From Halarcobacter anaerophilus (lineage in GTDB: Bacteria > Campylobacterota > Campylobacteria > Campylobacterales > Arcobacteraceae), in the NCBI RefSeq assembly GCF_006459125.1, contig NZ_CP041070.1:1240001-1304000 (forward strand): 64,000 nucleotides of DNA, given 5' to 3'. Under the pieces are notes generated by a model. That model saw only the letters and a program-made list of their open reading frames with translations. It was not told where the DNA came from and searched no databases. Positions 55,662-62,611 of this stretch are shown here, in pieces; positions within the stretch are counted from its first letter, which is position 1; the number at the start of each line of letters is the position of its first letter. The translations under genes and the position numbers were made by a program.

Positions 55662-56690
55662 ATGGATTTAAGAGGTAAAAAAGTAACAATTCATGATATG
55701 TCTCTAAGAGACGGTATGCACTCAATTAGACATCAGTTTACACTTGAACAAATGAAAGATATGTCAACGGCTATGGATAGCGCAGGTGTTCCTATGATTG
55801 AGGTTACACATGGAGACGGTTTAGGTGGAAGTTCTCTTAATTACGGATATGGGCGTTATACGGATGAAGAGTGGATTGAAACAGCTGTATCAAATGTAAA
55901 AAATGCAAAAGTTTCTGCACTTTTACTTCCAGGGATAGGTATTGTAAAAGATTTGGAAAGAGCTGTGAAAAGAGGTATATCAACAGTTAGAGTAGCAACT
56001 CATTGTACTGAAGCGGATGTTTCTGCCCAACATATAAAAGCAGGTGTATCTATGGGGCTTGATACAGTAGGTTTTTTAATGATGGCTCATATGGTAACTC
56101 CCGAAAAACTTCTTGAAGAGGCTTCAAAAATGGTTTCTTACGGTGCAAACTGTATTTATGCAACAGATTCAGCAGGTTATTTACTTCCTGATGATGTAAG
56201 TGCAAGAATAGGAATACTTAAAAAAGAGTTCGGTGATGATATAGAGATTGGTTTTCACGGACACAATAATATGTCTATGGGAGTTGCCAATTCTTTAGCT
56301 GCCATTGAAGCAGGAGCAAATAGAATTGATGCTTCATTAGCCGGATTCGGTGCAGGTTCGGGAAATACGGCAACAGAGGTTTTAGTAGCCGTATTAACTA
56401 GAATGGGTGTTGAAACAGGAATTGATTTGCATAAGATTGAAGATGCAGCTGAAGATATTGCACTTCCTATTATGGGAAAACCTACAAGAATTTCAAGAGA
56501 CTCTTTAACTCTTGGTTTTGCAGGTGTTTATTCCTCTTTTCTTCTTTTTGCAAGACGGGCAGAAGAGAAATACGGGATTGATTCCAGAACTATTTTAGAA
56601 GAGCTTGGACGAAGAGGAACAGTTGGAGGACAAGAAGATATGATCGAAGATTTGGCTCTTGATATGGCAAAGCAGAGGGGACTAATATAA
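55662..56690 (+). CDS. dmpG: 4-hydroxy-2-oxovalerate aldolase
   Basis: A 342-residue TIM-barrel aldolase of the DRE-TIM family: [14 protein letters not shown] with the catalytic Arg/Asp and nearby His, [20 protein letters not shown] with metal-binding His, and [15 protein letters not shown]. It splits 4-hydroxy-2-oxovalerate into pyruvate and acetaldehyde and hands the aldehyde to DmpF. Its stop overlaps the dmpH start by one base. Confidence 0.96.
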   Translation: MDLRGKKVTIHDMSLRDGMHSIRHQFTLEQMKDMSTAMDSAGVPMIEVTHGDGLGGSSLNYGYGRYTDEEWIETAVSNVKNAKVSALLLPGIGIVKDLERAVKRGISTVRVATHCTEADVSAQHIKAGVSMGLDTVGFLMMAHMVTPEKLLEEASKMVSYGANCIYATDSAGYLLPDDVSARIGILKKEFGDDIEIGFHGHNNMSMGVANSLAAIEAGANRIDASLAGFGAGSGNTATEVLVAVLTRMGVETGIDLHKIEDAAEDIALPIMGKPTRISRDSLTLGFAGVYSSFLLFARRAEEKYGIDSRTILEELGRRGTVGGQEDMIEDLALDMAKQRGLI

Positions 56691-57478
56691 TGAGTTTAGA
56701 TAAAAAAACAATAGAAAAATTAGCAAAGCATTGTGAAGATGCAGAGTTAAACGCCGTAGAAATAACAAAAATAACCGATGACTATCCTGAAATGACTTAT
56801 GAAGATGCTTATGATATTCAATGGACTGCAAGAGCAGCAAAAGAGGCTAGAGGTACAAAAATCGTAGGTATGAAGATGGGACTTACTTCACAAGCAAAGA
56901 TGAAACAAATGGGAGTACCTAATCCTTGTTACGGATATTTAGCTGATTATTTTTCATATGCAGACTCTGCTGAAATAAAGATTGATGAACTTATTCATCC
57001 AAAAGTCGAAGCAGAGATTGCTTTTGTTTTAAAAAGTGATTTACAAGGTCCGGGCTGCAATATAGCAGATGTTTTAGCTGCAACAGATTTTGTGATGCCT
57101 GCCGTTGAGGTTATTGATTCAAGATATAAAGATTTTAAATTTGATTTAAAATCGGTTATTGCCGATAACTCTTCCTCTTCAAGATATGTAACGGGCGGAC
57201 AAGCAAGAAGTATAAAAGGGCTTGATTTAAAAACCCTTGGAGTAGTAATGGAAATAAACGGAGAAATTGCACAACTTGGAGCCGGAGCTGCCGTTTTAGG
57301 ACATCCTGCCACATCTATTGCTATGTTGGCAAATATGCTTTCACAACGAGGTGAAATTTTAAAAGCAGGTACATATATTTTATCAGGAGCTATTACGGCT
57401 GCCGTATCCGTAAAAAAAGGTGATAATGTAACAGTTAAATTTCAAGAATTAGGAACTGTTTCATTTAAATTTGTATAA
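56690..57478 (+). CDS. dmpH: 4-oxalocrotonate decarboxylase
   Basis: A 262-residue paralogue of dmpE with GMKMGLTSQAKMKQMGV, HPKVEAEIAFVLKSDLQGPG and DNSSSSRYVTGG, the last typical of DmpH. It decarboxylates the keto form of 4-oxalocrotonate to 2-oxopent-4-enoate and in other bacteria forms a complex with the hydratase DmpE. An 82-bp gap with a strong hairpin separates it from dmpI. Confidence 0.92.
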   Translation: MSLDKKTIEKLAKHCEDAELNAVEITKITDDYPEMTYEDAYDIQWTARAAKEARGTKIVGMKMGLTSQAKMKQMGVPNPCYGYLADYFSYADSAEIKIDELIHPKVEAEIAFVLKSDLQGPGCNIADVLAATDFVMPAVEVIDSRYKDFKFDLKSVIADNSSSSRYVTGGQARSIKGLDLKTLGVVMEINGEIAQLGAGAAVLGHPATSIAMLANMLSQRGEILKAGTYILSGAITAAVSVKKGDNVTVKFQELGTVSFKFV

Positions 57479-57482
57479 AAAT

Positions 57483-57528
57483 AGGGACTATTTTAGAAGC
57501 AACTCGTTGCTTCCTTTAGTTGGTCCCT
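57483..57528 (+). other. strong intercistronic hairpin between dmpH and dmpI
   Basis: An inner perfect stem GAAGCAAC-TC-GTTGCTTC (57496-57513) sits inside an outer AGGGAC/GTCCCT pairing (57483-57488 with 57523-57528). No T-run follows directly. It may be a processing or stability element that sets the expression of dmpI and dmpD relative to upstream genes, or an imperfect terminator. Confidence 0.7.
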
Positions 57529-57560
57529 TTCTAAATAAAATATTTAAAAAGGAGTAGTTT

Positions 57561-57752
57561 ATGCCAATAGCAACAATAAATATTATTGAAGGTCGAACAG
57601 ATGAACAAAAAGAGAAACTTATAGAAAAGGTAACTCTTGCAATACATGAAGCAATAGATGCTCCAATACAAAATGTTCGAGTGATTTTAAACGAAATGCC
57701 GAAACAACACTTTGGTATCGGCGGTAAAAGTGCAAAAAAAATAGGACGATAG
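57561..57752 (+). CDS. dmpI: 4-oxalocrotonate tautomerase
   Basis: A 63-residue protein with the catalytic Pro1 exposed after Met removal (MPIATINIIEGRTDEQKEKL) and Arg residues at the usual places (GRTDEQK, NVRVILNEMP). It isomerises 2-hydroxymuconate to its 2-oxo form, the substrate of DmpH. It has its own AAGGAG site. Confidence 0.93.
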   Translation: MPIATINIIEGRTDEQKEKLIEKVTLAIHEAIDAPIQNVRVILNEMPKQHFGIGGKSAKKIGR

Positions 57753-57776
57753 ATTTAATTTAAATAAGGAGAAATA

Positions 57777-58601
57777 ATGGAAAATCCCGAAATTGCAAAA
57801 AGCGTTAAAACAGGAAGTTTTAATACGAATTATCATGATATAGGAAGCGGTGAACCTGTTATTTTTATACACGGTTCAGGACCAGGGGTTTCAGCATATG
57901 CCAACTGGAGACTTTGTATGCCCGAAATTGCAGAAAAATTTAGAGTTATAGCCCCTGATATGGTAGGTTTTGGATATAGCGACAGACCTGAGGGGATAAC
58001 TTACAGTATGGAAGTGTGGGTTCAGCAAATAGTTGATTTAATGGATTCTTTAAATTTAGAAAAAGTCAATTTGGTAGGAAACTCCTTTGGAGGAGCTTTG
58101 GCTTTATCTTTAGTTATAAAATATCCTGAAAAATTTAACAGAGTCGTTCTCATGGGATCAGTAGGAGTTCCTTTTGATATAACATATGGACTTGATAAAG
58201 TTTGGGGATATACTCCAAGTTTTGAAAATATGAAAGAACTTCTTGATATTTTTGCATACAGTAGAGAACTTGTAACTGATGATTTGGCAAAAATGAGATA
58301 TGAAGCGAGTATTAGACCGGGATTTCAAGAGTCTTTTTCCTCAATGTTCCCAAGTCCAAGACAAAACGGTGTTGATTTAATGCAAAGTGATGAAAATGAT
58401 ATTAAAAATATTCAGAAAGAGGTTTTGATTATTCACGGAAGAGAAGATAAGGTTATTCCTTTAGAAAATTCAATTAAACTAAATCAGCTTATTTTAAAAT
58501 CACAACTTCATGTATTCGGTCAATGCGGGCATTGGACGCAAATTGAACATAAAGATAGGTTTAATAAACTGCTTTTAGATTTTTTTAGTGAAGAGGATTA
58601 A
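57777..58601 (+). CDS. dmpD: 2-hydroxymuconic semialdehyde hydrolase
   Basis: A 274-residue alpha/beta hydrolase: oxyanion region HGSGPGVSAYANW, nucleophile Ser in VGNSFGGALAL, Asp in IIHGREDKVIPL and His in GQCGHWTQIEHKDRF. It releases formate and 2-oxopent-4-enoate from the ring-fission product, which matters for methyl-substituted catechols that the dehydrogenase branch cannot use. It is the last pathway gene in the window. Its place at the operon end differs from the canonical dmp order, where D follows C. Confidence 0.93.
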   Translation: MENPEIAKSVKTGSFNTNYHDIGSGEPVIFIHGSGPGVSAYANWRLCMPEIAEKFRVIAPDMVGFGYSDRPEGITYSMEVWVQQIVDLMDSLNLEKVNLVGNSFGGALALSLVIKYPEKFNRVVLMGSVGVPFDITYGLDKVWGYTPSFENMKELLDIFAYSRELVTDDLAKMRYEASIRPGFQESFSSMFPSPRQNGVDLMQSDENDIKNIQKEVLIIHGREDKVIPLENSIKLNQLILKSQLHVFGQCGHWTQIEHKDRFNKLLLDFFSEED

Positions 58602-58610
58602 TTAAGATAA

Positions 58611-58770
58611 AATTTTGATGCTGGTGATAGAGATTAAAATCTTTGCGGCAGAAGGTTAAAGTTGCAGCATCAAAATTCCTAATATAAGCAGATGTTTATT
58701 TTAGCTTAAACCCAAACGCTTTCAAATTTATTGCTGCATATTATCACTAAATCAACTTTAACCGTTTTTT
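58611..58770 (+). other. structured intergenic region with mutually exclusive pairings
   Basis: AATTTTGATGCTG (58611-58623) pairs perfectly with CAGCATCAAAATT (58665-58677) around a 41-base loop. A second segment GGTTAAAGTTG (58654-58664), next to that stem, is perfectly complementary to CAACTTTAACC (58753-58763), which is followed by GTTTTTT. TGCAGCA (58663-58669) can also pair with TGCTGCA (58732-58738). The alternatives compete for the same bases. This resembles a conditional RNA or terminator in the 351-bp gap before the EamA gene. No known riboswitch class is recognised. The rest of the gap, to 58952, is AT-rich with no visible ORF. Confidence 0.5.
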
Positions 58771-58952
58771 AAATCAAAGAAAAAAGTTTCGTAATATTGT
58801 TAAAATATCATCTAATCAAACTTTTAAAAAATCTTGTTATTATTGCAACAATTTTTTGGAGTGTTTTAACTATTACGGCTTTTGATTTTTAATAGGAAAT
58901 ATTTCAAATATTTTTTATATATTCATATTTTATTATTTTAAAAGAAGGTTTT

Positions 58953-59840
58953 ATGAAATATTATATTTTAGTAGTTTTAGCAGTTCTTTTTTGGTCGGGA
59001 AATTTTATTTTCGGAAGATACATCTCTTCTGATATTCATCCTTTAGAGTTATCTTTATACAGATGGCTTTTTGTATTGCTTTTGTTATCTCCTTATATAA
59101 TTTTAAGATATAAAAATTTATGGACTCAATTTAAAAATCATTATATAGTTTTGACTCTGCAATCGATTTTGGGAATTTCAGGTTTTAACACTTTTTTATA
59201 CTACGGTTTACAAACAACAACGGCAACAAATGCTTTATTGATAAATTCAAGTATTCCTATAATAATTATTGTTTTTTCAGCAATTATTTTAAGAAAACAT
59301 GTAACAAAAATTCAATTAACGGGAATTGTTCTCTCTACTTTGGGAGTTATATATCTGGTTTTAAAAGGGAATATAAGCAATATTTCTCAATTTGAATTTA
59401 CAAAAGGGGATTTTTGGATAATCTTAGCTTGTTTTGATTGGGCTTTATATACGGTATTGCTTAAATATAAACCTAAAGATCTAAATGCTTTTGAATTTTT
59501 TGGCTTAACTACTTTTATAGGAAGTATTGTTTTATTATCGGTTTTTATAATCTCTCCTCAGCATTTTACTTTGGATTTTATAGAGAAAAAAGAGGTTTTT
59601 TTATCTTTAGCTTATATAGTTATTTTTCCCTCAATCTTATCTTTTTATTTTTGGAATATTTCAACAGAAAAATTAAGTGCAAATACAACAGGACAGTTTG
59701 CCCATCTAATGCCTATCTTTGGAGCGGTTTTGGCTTATTATATTTTAGGAGAAGTTCTTCATCCTTACCATTTTGTAGGAATTGTTTTAATAGGTTTAGG
59801 TATTTATTTATCTACATTTTTTAAAAAGAAAAATAGATAA
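58953..59840 (+). CDS. EamA/DMT-family transporter
   Basis: A 295-residue membrane protein with about ten hydrophobic segments and two EamA repeats (WSGNFIFGRYI near the start; second-half motifs PSILSFYFWNISTEKLSANT and FAHLMPIFGAVLAYYILGE). Members export amino acids and other small metabolites. The substrate is unknown. It stands alone, between the degradation operon and the porin, and has no copy of the shared operator. Confidence 0.9.
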   Translation: MKYYILVVLAVLFWSGNFIFGRYISSDIHPLELSLYRWLFVLLLLSPYIILRYKNLWTQFKNHYIVLTLQSILGISGFNTFLYYGLQTTTATNALLINSSIPIIIIVFSAIILRKHVTKIQLTGIVLSTLGVIYLVLKGNISNISQFEFTKGDFWIILACFDWALYTVLLKYKPKDLNAFEFFGLTTFIGSIVLLSVFIISPQHFTLDFIEKKEVFLSLAYIVIFPSILSFYFWNISTEKLSANTTGQFAHLMPIFGAVLAYYILGEVLHPYHFVGIVLIGLGIYLSTFFKKKNR

Positions 59841-59852
59841 AAATAGTTTAAA

Positions 59853-59885
59853 TGCGATGAATTAACGACTTTTTTTTCATAATAT
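59853..59885 (+). promoter_or_regulatory. direct-repeat operator and -10 box before the 28-codon gene
   Basis: TGCGA (59853-59857), six bases, AACGA (59864-59868), 11 bases, TAATAT (59880-59885). The second half-site is degenerate, but the 33-bp layout equals that of the dmp promoters. No other gene lies downstream on this strand before the convergent porin. Confidence 0.65.
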
Positions 59886-59916
59886 ATCTATTATAAAATT
59901 ATAAATAGGTGTTATT

Positions 59917-60003
59917 ATGAAAAATTATTTGGGATTACACTTCATTTTGATTAATAGTTGTTTACTTCTTTTTTTACTCTATCACTTATATTTTAAATTA
60001 TAA
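59917..60003 (+). CDS. small hydrophobic membrane peptide (28 aa), putative
   Basis: ATG at 59917 is preceded by AGGTG (59907-59911) at a proper distance and by the shared operator and -10 box. The product starts MKNYLGLHFILINSC and is dominated by one membrane segment (residues 5-24) with a short LYFKL tail. I recognise no homologue. It is too short for ordinary gene finding. Support comes from the promoter, ribosome site and hydrophobic composition. It may assist a membrane partner such as an uptake or respiratory component, but that is speculation. Confidence 0.6.
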   Translation: MKNYLGLHFILINSCLLLFLLYHLYFKL

Positions 60004-60042
60004 AAAAAGAGTGCCCCTTTATGGAGGAGTATAAAAGGGCAC
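60002..60042 (-). terminator. intrinsic terminator of the porin gene
   Basis: On the minus strand GTGCCC-TTTTATA and TAAA-GGGGCAC form a stem with a central loop, followed by TCTTTTTTT (plus-strand A-run at 60002-60008). It lies just downstream of the porin stop codon. Confidence 0.82.
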
Positions 60043-60058
60043 GGAAAAGATTTGGGGT

Positions 60059-61258
60059 TTAGAATTTAAAAGACAGATAAACTCTTGTTACGTCAGTGTC
60101 CTCATCCAAAGGGTGTTCTGTTTTTACATGTTCATGAATTACTTTAAGAGATAAGTTTTTATTGTAAGAATACATTGCCATTATTCCACCTGCTTTTACA
60201 TCACCTAATAAATCTTCATCTTTATCTTTTCTTGATTCACCAATATAAATTACGGAAGTGATTTGTTCAATAGGAATTATAATTCCTCCTACAAGGGTAT
60301 CTGCATCTGCTCTAGCAGGTACTCCACCACCGTTTACAGGCATTGCTGTAAATAAAGTATCAGTTGTTCCTGTTCCGGCCCCTAAATCAACATCTCCATC
60401 TTCCGTACTTGAGTTAAAAGAAACTATATAACCTAGTTTCCAAATTCCCAGCGGTCCCGAAGCTTTAAGTCCGTAAACTTCACCGTCTTCCTCTTTACTT
60501 ATTCTTGATTTATCTGTTGAGGCTAAATATTGAGCTGAAAAAGTGTGTGCCCCCATTGTATAATCTGCTTGAAAATATATATTATCTCTGTCGTTACTGT
60601 TGTCATTTGCATTTACTTTTAAATATTGAGCTTGTAAAATCAGATTTTCAATTGAGTTGTTTTTTGCATAAATTGTATAAGCCCCATCTTCAAAATCTTC
60701 AAAGCTTCCAATATCTCCATCATAAGCCTGTGCCTGATATTTATCTATATATCCTGCTGTTAAAACAGTATCCGGCACATCTTCGTTTGTGATTAAATAA
60801 GCTTGAAAAGAGTCTTTAGTCAGTCTTTCTGATGCTTTACCGTCTATTGCACTGCTTACCAAAGGAGTATAAATAAATTGTCTACCTGCTTTTATAGTTG
60901 TATTTGATATTTTGTAATCCAAATAAAATTCAGATAAAACAGAACCTGAACCATCCAAATCGGAAGCAAAAACATTATTATTGTTTTCGTCATCTAATAC
61001 ATGAGAGGTTTGAAATGTCGCTCCAAGCTTAAAATTATAAAAGGAATCAGTTTCGTAGCTTAAGCTACCTCCTAAAGTTGTGATATTATCGGATTTTTTA
61101 TTTTCTAAGAAATTTGAGTGGGAATAAACCGATTTTATTTCACCTGATATTTTTCCGTTTTTAAATGAATCGATTAAATTCTCTTTGGCAATACCGTTTG
61201 TTGCAAAAACAGTTATTGCAGCTGCCATTGATAAACTTAGGCTTGTAACTTTTTTCAT
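60059..61258 (-). CDS. outer-membrane porin, OprD-like
   Basis: A 399-residue protein with a signal peptide (1-24, ending IAKE), alternating hydrophobic beta strands and a terminal aromatic residue (VYLSFKF), as in outer-membrane barrels. Segments such as EFYLDYKISNTTIKAGRQFI and SFQAYLITNEDVPDTVL resemble OprD-like porins of Campylobacterota. The promoter carries the exact 16-bp operator core found before dmpQ, so it is probably the induced entry channel for the aromatic substrate or a related acid. Substrate specificity cannot be read from sequence. Confidence 0.85.
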   Translation of the reverse strand: MKKVTSLSLSMAAAITVFATNGIAKENLIDSFKNGKISGEIKSVYSHSNFLENKKSDNITTLGGSLSYETDSFYNFKLGATFQTSHVLDDENNNNVFASDLDGSGSVLSEFYLDYKISNTTIKAGRQFIYTPLVSSAIDGKASERLTKDSFQAYLITNEDVPDTVLTAGYIDKYQAQAYDGDIGSFEDFEDGAYTIYAKNNSIENLILQAQYLKVNANDNSNDRDNIYFQADYTMGAHTFSAQYLASTDKSRISKEEDGEVYGLKASGPLGIWKLGYIVSFNSSTEDGDVDLGAGTGTTDTLFTAMPVNGGGVPARADADTLVGGIIIPIEQITSVIYIGESRKDKDEDLLGDVKAGGIMAMYSYNKNLSLKVIHEHVKTEHPLDEDTDVTRVYLSFKF

Positions 61259-61292
61259 GCTATTCCTTTTTTATTTAAGATTATGAAGGAAT

Positions 61293-61325
61293 AGCTTATA
61301 AAAATTCAATCGCAGAATAATCGCA
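61293..61325 (-). promoter_or_regulatory. direct-repeat operator and -10 box of the porin gene
   Basis: Minus strand: TGCGA (61325-61321), six bases, TGCGA (61314-61310), 11 bases, TAAGCT (61298-61293). The core TGCGATTATTCTGCGA equals that of the dmpQ operator. Confidence 0.8.
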
Positions 61326-61336
61326 GTTTTATAAAA

Positions 61337-62368
61337 TCAGATGTCTTCTACCTCTTTTGGATAGGAACCTAAACATTTAATCTCTTTATCATGTTTAGAT
61401 AAAAGATTTTCTATATTTTTATCCTCTTTGTGTCCTTCAAACTCTATAAAAAAAGTTGACCTGCCGTTTACTATATGAGATTTGATTTTATTTAGACTGA
61501 TTTTCTCTTTTTTAAAATCTTCCAAAAAGTTTATCAAACTTCCGTAGCTGTTTGAAAGTCGTGCGATAATAGAGGTTTTATCCTTTTTTGTTTTTTGTGT
61601 TTGTTTTTTACTTATTATTAAAAATCTTGTTCTGTTGTTTTTATTATCTTCTATATTGTTAAATAAAACAGGAATATTGTTTGTTATTGAAGCAAGTTTT
61701 GAACAAATAGCTGCACTGTTTTTATTTTGTGCCGCCAATTTGGCAGCTTTGGTCGTTGATTCTACATACTCGTATTTTACTTCATTTAAATGGTAGTTTT
61801 CCAAAAAAATTGAACATTGGTCAAAAGCTATATCTTTTGAATAAATTGTTTTTATATCTTCTACGTTTTTACAGTTGCTAACTAAAGTATGGTGTATATC
61901 TAAAACAGTCTCTCCTACTATATTTAAATTATAAGTATTAAAACAGTTAATCGTATCTCCTACTATTCCATTGGAACTGTTTTCAATGGGAACTATTCCA
62001 TACATTGCTCTGCCTTCATTAACTTCAAAGAAAATATTTTTTATTGAGTTTACCGAATAGTATAAATTTTGTGTTCCGAATTTATTTATAGCAGCTTCCT
62101 GGGTATAACTTCCTTTGGGTCCTAAATAAACAATTTTTTCATTGTTATATTCAAGCGTGGAAGTAAGTGTTTCAAAAAGAATTGATTTTATTAAAGAGGG
62201 ATCTATATTCTCACTTTTCTCTTTTTTTAATTTTTTGGTTAAATTTTTTGAAAGAGCGGAAAAATCCAAAGAGGGTTCACTTTTTATCAATGCAATCTCT
62301 TCATCTAATAGTTTCAAAATTTTTTTATTTATAAGATATAGTTTATCTATCGTTGATTTTTTTTTCAA
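61337..62368 (-). CDS. pheA: prephenate dehydratase-like protein with divergent ACT domain
   Basis: A 343-residue protein with an N-terminal helical segment (about 1-75) reminiscent of a decayed or very divergent chorismate mutase. The prephenate dehydratase domain follows (about 78-255; YLGPKGSYTQEAA, YGIVPIENSSNGIVGDT, ESTTKAAKLA and the catalytic NRTRFLII), then an ACT domain (about 265-335). The phenylalanine-binding ACT motifs usual in PheA (GAL and ESRP) read YGSLINFL and IKSHIVNG, so feedback control may be lost or changed. It normally converts prephenate to phenylpyruvate. The shared operator in front suggests regulation with aromatic degradation rather than as a housekeeping pheA. 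Confidence 0.85.
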   Translation of the reverse strand: MKKKSTIDKLYLINKKILKLLDEEIALIKSEPSLDFSALSKNLTKKLKKEKSENIDPSLIKSILFETLTSTLEYNNEKIVYLGPKGSYTQEAAINKFGTQNLYYSVNSIKNIFFEVNEGRAMYGIVPIENSSNGIVGDTINCFNTYNLNIVGETVLDIHHTLVSNCKNVEDIKTIYSKDIAFDQCSIFLENYHLNEVKYEYVESTTKAAKLAAQNKNSAAICSKLASITNNIPVLFNNIEDNKNNRTRFLIISKKQTQKTKKDKTSIIARLSNSYGSLINFLEDFKKEKISLNKIKSHIVNGRSTFFIEFEGHKEDKNIENLLSKHDKEIKCLGSYPKEVEDI

Positions 62369-62392
62369 AATTTCCCCTTTTTAATTTAATAT

Positions 62393-62426
62393 ATAATACA
62401 AAAAGAAAATTGCATTAAAGTCGCAA
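62393..62426 (-). promoter_or_regulatory. direct-repeat operator and -10 box of the pheA-like gene
   Basis: Minus strand: TGCGA (62426-62422), six bases, TGCAA (62415-62411), 12 bases, TATTAT (62398-62393). One half-site has a mismatch and the spacing is one base longer than in the other five. Confidence 0.65.
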
Positions 62427-62527
62427 AAGCTTAAAAATAATAAGATTTAGTTATATCTTTAACTTTTTATTAACTCTTTCAAGCCCCTGTTTTCAAGCTA
62501 TTTATCTATTAACCAAATGTAAACGGA

Positions 62528-62547
62528 TTATGAAAAAATTTTCATAA
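62528..62547. promoter_or_regulatory. inverted repeat upstream of the LtaS-like gene
   Basis: TTATGAAAA and TTTTCATAA are perfect 9-bp inverted arms around AA, 65 bp before the TTG start at 62612. It could be a dimer-binding operator. The sequence is AT-rich, so chance is possible. Confidence 0.35.
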
Positions 62548-62611
62548 AAGTTTCATATTCAATTCATTGAACTTCAATAAACTTCCTTTAAATTTTAAAG
62601 AAGGGATTTCT

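Noticed and set aside
58654-58763. Paired GGTTAAAG/CTTTAACC as an integron attC site
   Set aside because: The order of the core sites is reversed relative to attC, the consensus positions (GTTRRRY, RYYYAAC) fail at one base each, and no cassette or integrase is seen.
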